From DASYQV01 sp036005125 (GTDB lineage Bacteria > Acidobacteriota > Vicinamibacteria > Vicinamibacterales > UBA2999), in the NCBI GenBank assembly GCA_036005125.1, contig DASYQV010000232.1:1-16814 (forward strand): a stretch of DNA of 16,814 nucleotides. Direction: 5' to 3'. The notes under the pieces were generated by a model. That model saw nothing but the letters and a program-made list of their open reading frames with translations. It made no database searches and was not told the origin of the DNA. The position numbers and the translations under genes are program-made. Shown here piece by piece: positions 1 through 6,295 of this stretch (the first letter of the stretch is position 1; the number at the start of each line of letters is the position of its first letter).

Positions 1-155
1 AGCAGAGAGACGATCTCCTTCTCTCGCTCGATCCGGCGCAGGCCACCCATGCAGCCATCGCCGAGAGCGGCGACACATGTCGTGGGCGCGCAGCACGAGC
101 GAATGTGACCATCACGGCGATTACTCGGACTGACTCCTAGCACCTAAACCTTACC
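1..155. other. Unassigned leader region before the menaquinone genes
   Basis: No gene is firmly supported here. On the + strand one frame is open from the window edge to a TAG at 138-140, and it could be the tail of an upstream gene, but I do not recognise its residues. On the - strand an ATG at 50-48 opens a frame off the edge (MGGLRRIEREKEIVSL), which could equally be the start of a divergent gene. Two short perfect stems are visible: CGCCG/CGGCG at 59-72 and CGACA/TGTCG at 71-82. Neither is followed by a T-run, so I do not call a terminator. Confidence 0.3.
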
Positions 156-190
156 TGACCTTTGACCTTTGACCTTTGACCTTTGACCTA
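156..190 (+). repeat. Tandem heptamer array, word TGACCTT
   Basis: Five back-to-back heptamers: TGACCTT at 156, 163, 170 and 177, then TGACCTA at 184-190. The array stops one base before the ATG of the next gene, so it occupies the place of a Shine-Dalgarno sequence. No inverted partner arm is visible here, unlike at the later arrays in the window. Confidence 0.9.
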
Positions 191-191
191 C

Positions 192-1400
192 ATGATCCGC
201 TACCGCGCCAATTGGATCCTTCCAATCGCCAGTGAGCCGCTCCCGAACACATGGGTCGCCGTCGAGCGCGGTCGCGTCGTGGCGATCGGCCGGCCGCACG
301 ATGGTGGTGGGAGCGATGTTGTCGATCTCGGGCGTGCGGTCGTGCTGCCCGGCCTCGTGAACGCGCACACCCATTTCGAGCTCGCGTACCTCCGTGACGC
401 CATTCCATCCGCGACGCAGTTCGTGGACTGGGTCCGTCAGCTGATGCGGCGCCGGCGCGAGTACCCGGATCCGGCGGACCCGGCGATTGTTGGATCTGCC
501 GCAGATGCAATCCGCGAGGCACGCGCCGCGGGCACCGCCCTGGTGGGCGATATCAGCAACACGCTCGTGACCGTGCCGCTTCTCGGCGACGGGGGATTGC
601 CCGCCGTCGTGTTCTACGAGCTGATCCGGTTCAACGCTCCGGACCCTGTGAGCCTCGTGCATCATGCGCGGCAGCGGCTCGACGGCCTGCCCCCGTATGC
701 CGACGTACGCACCGCGCTGGCACCGCACGCGCCGTACTCCGTTGCGCCACTCGTGTTCCGCGCCATGAAAGCCGATCTCGAACGCCACCCGTTCGACCGC
801 TCCAGCGTGCACCTTGGGGAGTCAGCCGAGGAAGTGCGGTTCATTCGGACGGGCGACGGGCCGTGGCGCACGCTTCTCGAGGAGCTTGGCGTCTGGACGG
901 ATGCATGGCGGGCCCCGGGTGTCAGCCCCGTTGCGTATCTGGTCGACGCAGGGTTTCTCGATCGCCGGGTCGTGGTGGTCCACGGCGTGCAGTTCACGGA
1001 CGGCGATCTCATGCAGCTCGCCTCGATTGGCGCGACAATCGTGTCGTGCCCGCGCAGTAATCGCCATGTGGGGGTCGGATCGCCGCCGCTCGCCGCTTTC
1101 TATGCAGCGCGTGTCCCGGTGGCGTTCGGCACCGACAGCCTGGCGAGCGTGGAGGACCTGAGTATCTTCGGCGAGCTGGCGGAAGCGCGACGGATCGCGC
1201 CGGGCGTGCCGGCGCGGACGCTGCTTGAGAGCGCCACCCGGGTCGGCGCCGAGGCGCTCGGCTTTGGCGGCGAGTTCGGCACGATCGAGCCGGGCAAGCG
1301 CGCCGACCTGCTTGCGGTCCGCCTGCCGCACGACGTCGCCGATGTGGAAGAATATCTGCTGACCGGCGTCACGCCCGATGCGGTCCGGTGGATTCATTGA
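192..1400 (+). CDS. mqnX: Amidohydrolase, probable aminodeoxyfutalosine deaminase
   Basis: A 402-residue metal-dependent hydrolase of the TRZ/ATZ (cytosine deaminase-like) amidohydrolase family. A short N-terminal beta region is followed by the HxH metal motif (NAHTHFEL, H59 and H61). Further on are HAPYSVAP, VHLGESAEE, a metal His in VVVHGVQF, and GTDSLASVEDL with the catalytic Asp. The C-terminus has the usual GTIEPGKRADL. Family members deaminate aminodeoxyfutalosine to futalosine, or act on S-adenosylhomocysteine or other purines. The menaquinone function is inferred from the next two genes, a UbiA prenyltransferase and a UbiE methyltransferase. I chose the ATG at 192; an in-frame TTG at 183 lies inside the heptamer array and is less likely. 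No Shine-Dalgarno is visible. The family is certain, the substrate less so. Confidence 0.75.
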   Translation: MIRYRANWILPIASEPLPNTWVAVERGRVVAIGRPHDGGGSDVVDLGRAVVLPGLVNAHTHFELAYLRDAIPSATQFVDWVRQLMRRRREYPDPADPAIVGSAADAIREARAAGTALVGDISNTLVTVPLLGDGGLPAVVFYELIRFNAPDPVSLVHHARQRLDGLPPYADVRTALAPHAPYSVAPLVFRAMKADLERHPFDRSSVHLGESAEEVRFIRTGDGPWRTLLEELGVWTDAWRAPGVSPVAYLVDAGFLDRRVVVVHGVQFTDGDLMQLASIGATIVSCPRSNRHVGVGSPPLAAFYAARVPVAFGTDSLASVEDLSIFGELAEARRIAPGVPARTLLESATRVGAEALGFGGEFGTIEPGKRADLLAVRLPHDVADVEEYLLTGVTPDAVRWIH

Positions 1401-1410
1401 TCGTTGATGG

Positions 1411-1423
1411 ACGTAGGCCGCAT
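1411..1423 (+). repeat. REP fragment (half-site)
   Basis: ACGTAGGCCGCAT here is identical over 13 bases to 4164-4176, the GTAG foot and first stem arm of the REP doublet before the DUF4159 gene. The second stem arm is missing and a T-run (TTTTT) follows. It sits in the 40-base gap between the amidohydrolase and the prenyltransferase. I read it as a decayed single REP, although a 13-base match alone could have another origin. Confidence 0.5.
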
Positions 1424-1440
1424 TTTTCGTACGATTTACC

Positions 1441-2292
1441 ATGAACAAACTCACGACCTACTTGTCGTTTGTCCGCTTCAGCCACACGGTCTTCGCGCTG
1501 CCGTTCGCGCTCACCGGCGCGCTGCTCGCGTGGCGCGAGCGGCCGTTCAGTTGGGCGACGGTAGCGTGGATTGTGGTCTGCATGGTCAGCGCCCGCACCG
1601 CTGCCATGGGCTTCAACCGCATTGTCGACGCACGGTACGACGCGCTGAACCCGCGAACCGCCATGCGCGAGCTGCCGCGCGGCGCCATGAGCACGGCCGA
1701 GGCCGCAGCGTTCGTCCTCATCTCCTCGATCGTCTTCGTCTATGGCGCGTGGCGCTTGAGTGCTCTGTGCCTGGCGCTCTCGCCCGTGGCGCTTGCAGTC
1801 GTATTCTGGTACTCGCTTGCCAAGCGCTATACGGCTTACACGCAGTTGTTCCTCGGTCTGTCGATGGCCGTCGCGCCGGTGGGCGGTTGGATTGCAGCAG
1901 GCGGTCGCGGCGGCTGGGAACCGTGGCTCCTCGGCTTTGCGATCGGCCTGTGGGTCGGTGGCTTCGACGTCCTCTACGCGTGTCAGGATTTCGAGTTCGA
2001 CAGGGCGCAGGGCCTTCGCTCGATTCCAACCCGGTTCGGCATTGCGACCTCGATCCGCGTGTCGCGGATCATGCATGTCGCGACCGTCGTCTTCATGGCG
2101 GCGCTCTGGCGCGCGGCCGATCTGCCCGCGCTCTACCTGGCCGGTGTTGCCGTCGTCGCAGCACTGCTCGCGTACGAGCAGTCGCTCGTGAGCGATGACG
2201 ACCTCTCGCAGGTCAAGAAAGCATTCGACCTCAATGGCTGGGTGGGGATCGTCTACTTCCTCTCCACGGCTGCCTCACTGTATCTGGCTTGA
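1441..2292 (+). CDS. mqnP: UbiA-family prenyltransferase, MqnP-like
   Basis: A 283-residue integral membrane prenyltransferase. The two Asp-rich prenyl-diphosphate/Mg binding motifs are intact: NRIVDARYD (N59, D63, D67) and DVLYACQDFEFD (D176, D183, D187). The latter is followed by GLRSIPTRFG, typical of the MqnP/4-hydroxybenzoate polyprenyltransferase group. Hydrophobic segments recur throughout, consistent with the usual eight to nine helices. In the futalosine pathway MqnP joins a polyprenyl chain to 1,4-dihydroxy-6-naphthoate. The adjacent amidohydrolase and methyltransferase favour menaquinone over ubiquinone, but a UbiA role cannot be excluded from sequence alone. The start is ATG 1441. 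The stop overlaps the TTG start of the next gene by four bases (TTGA), suggesting translational coupling. Confidence 0.85.
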   Translation: MNKLTTYLSFVRFSHTVFALPFALTGALLAWRERPFSWATVAWIVVCMVSARTAAMGFNRIVDARYDALNPRTAMRELPRGAMSTAEAAAFVLISSIVFVYGAWRLSALCLALSPVALAVVFWYSLAKRYTAYTQLFLGLSMAVAPVGGWIAAGGRGGWEPWLLGFAIGLWVGGFDVLYACQDFEFDRAQGLRSIPTRFGIATSIRVSRIMHVATVVFMAALWRAADLPALYLAGVAVVAALLAYEQSLVSDDDLSQVKKAFDLNGWVGIVYFLSTAASLYLA

Positions 2293-3038
2293 CGGGTATT
2301 GATTTGCCGGTCGTTGACGTTCCCGATAAGAGGCCGGACCGCATTGCCAGCATGTTCGACGCAATCGCGCCTCGGTACGACCTGCTCAATCACCTTCTCA
2401 CCGTTGGCATCGATCGCCGGTGGCGGGCAAGGGCCATCCGGTCGCTCGGCCTGACAGGAAGCGAAGTGCTGCTGGACGTCTGTACCGGCACCGCGGACGT
2501 TGCGCTGGAAGGGCGGACGGCCGGTGCGGCTGGCCGCGTGGTCGGCGTAGATTTTGCCGGTGCGATGCTGGCACGTGGACGCGAGAAGGTCAACCGTGCG
2601 GGGGAGGGGCGCCATATCGCGCTGATTCGCGGCGACGCGACGCGGCTACCGGTCCAGTGCGCCAGCGTCGATGCGGCGACCGTCGCATTTGGCATTCGAA
2701 ACGTGCAGGAACCCGACGATGCCTGCGCCGAAATGGCGCGTGCCCTCAAACCGGGCGGCCGGCTCGCCATTCTGGAGTTCGGCGATCCTCGGATTCCGGG
2801 CATTCGGACCTTGTACCAGTGGTATTTCACGCGGCTGCTGCCGCTCGTCGGCAGACTGATTTCGCGCCACACAGGGGCGTATTCGTATCTGCCGGCGTCG
2901 GTCCAGGCCTTTCCGCCGCCGGAAGAGTTCATCGCGACGCTCCGCGCAGCCGGGTTCGACCACGTGCGGGCCGTCCCGCTGACACTCGGAATCGTCTATC
3001 TCTACACGGCCACGCGTCGCGTGAACGTGCCACAGTAA
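2289..3038 (+). CDS. ubiE: Demethylmenaquinone methyltransferase (UbiE/MenG)
   Basis: A 249-residue SAM-dependent class I methyltransferase that makes the final C-methylation of demethylmenaquinone. Visible motifs are the family N-terminal MFDAIAPRYDLLNHLLTVGI, the SAM-binding LLDVCTGTADVALE (about 61-74), GVDFAGAML (about 86-94), GDATRLP, VAFGIRNVQEPD and LKPGGRLAILEF. Length and motif order match UbiE/MenG. The start is TTG 2289, sharing four bases with the stop of the prenyltransferase. Another in-frame TTG at 2304 is possible and would remove only five residues ahead of the conserved region. It completes a three-gene quinone unit whose other pathway genes (mqnA, mqnC, mqnD) are not in this window. 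Confidence 0.92.
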   Translation: MTGIDLPVVDVPDKRPDRIASMFDAIAPRYDLLNHLLTVGIDRRWRARAIRSLGLTGSEVLLDVCTGTADVALEGRTAGAAGRVVGVDFAGAMLARGREKVNRAGEGRHIALIRGDATRLPVQCASVDAATVAFGIRNVQEPDDACAEMARALKPGGRLAILEFGDPRIPGIRTLYQWYFTRLLPLVGRLISRHTGAYSYLPASVQAFPPPEEFIATLRAAGFDHVRAVPLTLGIVYLYTATRRVNVPQ

Positions 3039-3064
3039 TGTCTCTAAGTGTCACTAGCACCGGG

Positions 3065-3073
3065 TGTTATAAT
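3065..3073 (+). promoter_or_regulatory. Extended -10 promoter for the TonB-family gene
   Basis: TGTTATAAT is a perfect extended -10 (TG-N-TATAAT, hexamer at 3068-3073) in otherwise GC-rich DNA. No good -35 is seen, which is normal for extended -10 promoters. The predicted transcription start is near 3080, leaving a leader of only about 8 bases before the TTG at 3088. The sequence continues TTCTAGCCCG, closely matching the bases after the TATAAT at 8521. Confidence 0.6.
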
Positions 3074-3087
3074 TTCTAGCCCGTACC

Positions 3088-4038
3088 TTGATTCATTTCG
3101 ATTTCGACGATCGGTACATCGACGAGCAAGCCGTCGGCAGCGCTATTTCGCGCCGCGAAGGTGTCCTGCTCTCCGTCGTGTTTCACGTCGTGCTCGGGCT
3201 GGCGATTATCATCGGGCCGACTCTGCCGCTTTTTCGGTACACCCCGGAAGAGTTGCGCCTCATGCAGGAGAAGGAGCGGCAGAGGCTCGAGCAGCAGCGG
3301 CAGGATCGTACGTTCGTCTTCGTGCGGCCGCGTGTCGACCTGGAAGCCAAGCAGCCTCCTCCGCGCGCGGAATTATCCGATAAAGACCGTGTCGCGCGGG
3401 CGCCCGAACGGCCGCCTGCTCCCGCCAATCCGCTCCCCTACTCGCGGGGAAACACGACCGAGCGCGTCGAAGAAAGCCCGAGCGAACGCGCTCGCGGGCC
3501 GGAAACCCCGGCACCGCCCGCGCCTGGCGATGTGCCACAGCCGTCGGAGGCGGAACGTCGTCCGCTTCCCCCTTCGGAAAACGGGTTGACGCTCCCGCGC
3601 GAAGCGCCACAGGCGCGGGCAGGCAGCGGATCGCTCGGCGAGGCGCTGCGCAACCTGCAGCGCTACGTCCAGAATCAGACGTTCGACAATCCGCAGGGCG
3701 GGGTGACGCAACCGGGCGCCACGATTCAATTCGACACCAAAGGCGTCGAGTTCGGGCCCTGGATCCGCCGATTCGTCGCCCAGGTCAAGCGCAACTGGTT
3801 CATCCCGTATGCGGCGATGTCGATGCGCGGGCACGTTGTCCTGCAGTTCAACATCCACAAGGACGGTCACATCACCGACGTGACGGTCATGGGGCCGTCG
3901 GGTGTCGACGCGTTCAACAACGCCGCCTACAACGCCATCATCACGTCGAATCCGACCGAGCCTCTCCCGCCGGAATATCCGGCGGACAAGGCGTTTTTTA
4001 CGGTCACGTTCTATTACAACGAGCAGCCGCCGGTGTGA
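3088..4038 (+). CDS. TonB-family energy transducer protein
   Basis: A 316-residue protein with TonB architecture. It has a short cytoplasmic N-terminus, one membrane helix at about 26-48, then a long periplasmic stretch rich in Pro, Arg and Glu (about 60-185). The C-terminal TonB domain is at about 225-312, with IRRFVAQVKRNWFIP, GHVVLQFNIHKDGHITDVTV and FNNAAYNAI. TonB proteins couple the proton motive force, with ExbB/ExbD, to outer-membrane receptors. Acidobacteria carry many paralogues whose targets are unknown, and neither exbBD nor a receptor lies next to this one. The start is TTG 3088, only 14 bases past the -10 hexamer. Upstream residues are not conserved-looking. A Gln/Glu/Arg-rich segment after the helix may form a short coiled coil. 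The stop overlaps a small membrane-protein ORF. Confidence 0.85.
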   Translation: MIHFDFDDRYIDEQAVGSAISRREGVLLSVVFHVVLGLAIIIGPTLPLFRYTPEELRLMQEKERQRLEQQRQDRTFVFVRPRVDLEAKQPPPRAELSDKDRVARAPERPPAPANPLPYSRGNTTERVEESPSERARGPETPAPPAPGDVPQPSEAERRPLPPSENGLTLPREAPQARAGSGSLGEALRNLQRYVQNQTFDNPQGGVTQPGATIQFDTKGVEFGPWIRRFVAQVKRNWFIPYAAMSMRGHVVLQFNIHKDGHITDVTVMGPSGVDAFNNAAYNAIITSNPTEPLPPEYPADKAFFTVTFYYNEQPPV

Positions 4039-4130
4039 TGCCCACACGCACGCAGCAACTCGGGTTGATCCTGCTCCTCGCAGGCCTCGTCGTGTACGTG
4101 CTCTGGATAGAGTTCGTGAGCGGGGCTTAA
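4038..4130 (+). CDS. 30-residue single-helix membrane protein
   Basis: A short ORF whose ATG shares its A with the TGA stop of the TonB-family gene (TGATG), the classic arrangement for translational re-initiation. The product begins MPTRTQQLGLILLLAGLVVY and continues VLWIEFVSGA. It has a polar, positively charged N-terminus and one hydrophobic helix at about 8-24, ending before WIEF. That layout fits a small inner-membrane protein with the N-terminus inside. Codon choice is GC-rich like its neighbours. No family is recognised. It could be an accessory subunit of the TonB system or a chance ORF, but the exact coupling and clean hydrophobic profile favour a real gene. Confidence 0.5.
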   Translation: MPTRTQQLGLILLLAGLVVYVLWIEFVSGA

Positions 4131-4141
4131 GATCCTCAGAG

Positions 4142-5041
4142 ATGAACCCGCGTCCCCTGTCGTACGTAGGCCGCATCTTCAGATGCGGCTTCCTCTATCT
4201 TCATCTTCAGGCTCGGCACGTCGCCGGGTCTGAAGACCCGGCCTACGTACGCATTGTCCTCGCGAGCGCCGCAATCGCGATGTGCCTGGCAGGCGCCGTT
4301 CTCGCGCAAGGTCGTCTGTTCGACGGCATGCGGTTCGAGCCGCGGGTGACGAAAGTGACCTACGATGGGCGCTTTGTCTTCGCCCGGTTGCGCTACACCC
4401 CGAAGCCCGACGGCTGGTACTACGGAGGACTCCCGGCGTGGGCGCACGGCTACCTGTCGCTCAAAGGCGGCGGTCGGGCCGAATTCGGCCTGGTGAAGAT
4501 CCTGAATGAAATCAGCTACCTGAACGCGCATCTCGATGAAACCGCCGTGGTCGCGCTCGATGATCCCGAACTCGGGAAGTACCCCGTCTCGTACATGGCC
4601 GAAGCCGGGTGGTGGACGCTGACCGACAAGGAAGCGGCGGCCTTTCGAGCGTATTTTCAGAAGGGCGGCTTCGTGATCTTCGATGACTTCCGGGATCCTC
4701 CGGTTGGCGGCGGCGGCTGGGCGAACTTCGAAGCGAACATGCGGCGCGTGCTGCCCGACGGCCGATTCATCGACCTCGATCCGTCGTCCCCGATCTTTCA
4801 CTCGTTCTTCGAGATCAACTCGTTCGACCTGATCCCTCAGTCCTACGACGAAGGCCGTCCTGTCCTCCGGGGCCTGTTCGAGAACAACGATCCGACGAAG
4901 CGGCTGATGGCGATCGCCAACTTCAATACCGACGTCTCGGACTTCTGGGAGTTCCTGGGAACCGGCTTCAAGCCGATTGACGAATCGAACGAGGCGTACA
5001 AGCTCGGCGTGAATTATGTCTTCTACGGGATGACGCATTAA
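4142..5041 (+). CDS. DUF4159 secreted/periplasmic protein
   Basis: A 299-residue protein containing the DUF4159 domain (about 70-299). Recognisable stretches are YGGLPAWAHGYLSLKGGG, FVIFDDFRDPP, FEANMRRVLPDGRFIDL and KLGVNYVFYGMTH. DUF4159 is common in Acidobacteria and related phyla and its biochemical role is unknown. A signal-peptide-like core (about 38-54, ending AVLA, likely cut before QG) predicts export. The start is uncertain. ATG 4142 is the best candidate, but residues 7-37 are then encoded by a REP doublet (4161-4251), giving an abnormally long N-region. The next in-frame ATG (4280) would leave too short a signal peptide. It follows the TonB-family gene and the small membrane ORF, and may share their transcript. 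Confidence 0.75.
   Translation: MNPRPLSYVGRIFRCGFLYLHLQARHVAGSEDPAYVRIVLASAAIAMCLAGAVLAQGRLFDGMRFEPRVTKVTYDGRFVFARLRYTPKPDGWYYGGLPAWAHGYLSLKGGGRAEFGLVKILNEISYLNAHLDETAVVALDDPELGKYPVSYMAEAGWWTLTDKEAAAFRAYFQKGGFVIFDDFRDPPVGGGGWANFEANMRRVLPDGRFIDLDPSSPIFHSFFEINSFDLIPQSYDEGRPVLRGLFENNDPTKRLMAIANFNTDVSDFWEFLGTGFKPIDESNEAYKLGVNYVFYGMTH
4161..4251. repeat. REP doublet (REPIN-like), two inverted REP units
   Basis: Outer arms CGTACGTAGGCC (4161-4172) and GGCCTACGTACG (4240-4251) are perfect inverted repeats. Inside each is a hairpin: GCCGCATC-TTCA-GATGCGGC (4170-4189) and GCCGGGTC-TGAA-GACCCGGC (4223-4242). Read on opposite strands, both are the same unit, GTAG + GCCGnnTCTTCAGAnnCGGC. The two differing stem positions (CA/TG against GG/CC) are compensated, so pairing is kept. 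A GTAG foot next to a palindrome is the hallmark of REP sequences moved by RAYT (TnpA-REP) transposases. The 33-base spacer is pyrimidine-rich. Confidence 0.85.
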
Positions 5042-5076
5042 GCGCCCCGACCAGCGACGACCGCTACCATTACAGC

Positions 5077-6048
5077 GTGCGGCCTCGGGTACTCGCCGTC
5101 CTCGGACCCACCGCCTCCGGCAAGAGCGCCCTCGGGTTGGCGCTGGCCGGGCGGTACGGTGGAGAGATCATCAACTGCGACTCCACCGCCGTGTATCGCG
5201 GCTTCGACATCGGCACCGACAAGGTGCCGGTCGAGGCGCGCCTCGGCATCCCGCACCATCTGATCGACGTTGCCGACCCGACCGACGTCTACACCGCCGC
5301 GCAGTTCGCGCGCGACGCGGCGGCCGCAATCCGCGCCATTCATGGGCGGGGTCGGCTGCCCATTCTCGTCGGAGGCACGGGCTTCTACTACCGCGCCTTG
5401 ACGCGCGGCCTCTTTCCCGGCCCGGGGGCCGACGACGTGCTGCGCGCGCGGCTGGACTCGATTGCCGAGCGACGCGGCGTCGAGCGCCTGCACGCGCTGC
5501 TGCAGCGCGTCGACAGCCGTTCGGCCGCGCGCATCATGCCGCGCGATCGCAAGCGGCTCGTTCGCGCGCTCGAGGTCTACTTCACGACGGGCCGTCCGCT
5601 CACCGACCACTTCGCGCAGACGACATCGCCCATCGCGGACTGCGATGTGATCGCGATCGCGCTGCGTCTGCCCGCAGCCGAAACAGCCGCGCGCGTCGCT
5701 CGACGCGTCGACGATCAGTTCGCGCGCGGCATCGTGGACGAAGTTCGCGGATTGCTCGAGCGCGGCGTGCCGGCGATCGCCCGGCCATTCGGCGGCCTCG
5801 TGTACCGACAGGTGATGGAGATGCTTCGCGGGGTGAGAGACGAGGCGGCGACACGCGCATTGATCGTGCAGGAGAACCGTCGGTACGCGCGCCGCCAGTT
5901 GATCTGGTTTCGCAAAGAGCCTAATCTAATCTGGTTCGATGGTGCCGGCGAGCGCAAAGACGTGCAAGCGCGTGTCGAGGGGATGATCGAGGCACGCAAC
6001 GTCGGAGAGATCGCTCGGGAGACGCCAGCTGATGGCCCAGGTATCTGA
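5077..6048 (+). CDS. miaA: tRNA dimethylallyltransferase MiaA
   Basis: A 323-residue enzyme that adds a dimethylallyl group to A37 of tRNAs reading codons that start with U. The P-loop GPTASGKS (10-17) is intact, as are CDSTAVYRGFDIGTDK with catalytic D35, GIPHHLIDVADP, and GGTGFYYRAL with T101 in the tRNA-contacting channel. The later region contains RDRKRLVRALEVYFTTGRPL, the catalytic-fold GLVYRQVMEML, and RRYARRQLIWFRKEPNLIWF, a MiaA signature. The common DSMQVYRGMDIGTAK appears here as DSTAVYRGFDIGTDK. Length is normal. The start is GTG 5077, directly before RPRVLAVLGPT; no strong Shine-Dalgarno is seen. The 3' end overlaps hfq by 17 bases, the same miaA-hfq pairing found in many Proteobacteria. 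Confidence 0.96.
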   Translation: MRPRVLAVLGPTASGKSALGLALAGRYGGEIINCDSTAVYRGFDIGTDKVPVEARLGIPHHLIDVADPTDVYTAAQFARDAAAAIRAIHGRGRLPILVGGTGFYYRALTRGLFPGPGADDVLRARLDSIAERRGVERLHALLQRVDSRSAARIMPRDRKRLVRALEVYFTTGRPLTDHFAQTTSPIADCDVIAIALRLPAAETAARVARRVDDQFARGIVDEVRGLLERGVPAIARPFGGLVYRQVMEMLRGVRDEAATRALIVQENRRYARRQLIWFRKEPNLIWFDGAGERKDVQARVEGMIEARNVGEIARETPADGPGI

Positions 6049-6295
6049 ACCACGATCGTCGACGGCGCAGCCCAACATCCAGGACGTCTTCCTCAATTAC
6101 GCCCGCCGCGAGCGTCTTCCCGTGACGATCCACCTTCTCGACGGACGCCATTTCGAAGCGCGCATCAAGAATTTCGATCGTTTCGCGGTCATCGTCGAGC
6201 TGAGTGGCGCCGACCAGTTGATTTTCAAGCACGCGATCGCGACCATCGGTACGCAGCGCTCGGTCGCGAACTACTTCTCCTCGCACCACCCCTGA
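6032..6295 (+). CDS. hfq: RNA chaperone Hfq
   Basis: An 87-residue Sm-like protein that forms a hexameric ring and pairs small RNAs with mRNAs. A 14-residue tail precedes NIQDVFLNYARRERLPVTIH, carrying the proximal-face Q17 and D18 and the arginine rim RRER (25-28). The Sm1 strands are VTIHLLDGRHFEARIKNFDR. The Sm2 motif is FKHAIATI, with K66 and H67 conserved but Ala replacing the usual Ser/Thr of KHAIST. The C-terminal tail is short. The start is ATG 6032, inside the end of miaA; an AG-rich CGGGAG lies a few bases upstream. The gene is followed directly by deoB, whose TTG abuts the hfq stop. Confidence 0.93.
   Translation: MAQVSEPRSSTAQPNIQDVFLNYARRERLPVTIHLLDGRHFEARIKNFDRFAVIVELSGADQLIFKHAIATIGTQRSVANYFSSHHP

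Noticed and set aside
1..50. Divergent minus-strand gene start (MGGLRRIEREKEIVSL)
   Set aside because: Only 16 codons are visible, there is no ribosome site, and a competing + strand frame is also open. It is too short to call.
156..190. Row of TTGACC -35-like hexamers as a promoter
   Set aside because: The repeats contain TTGACC four times, but only one base separates the array from the ATG, so no -10 can be placed before the gene. The resemblance comes from the heptamer word.
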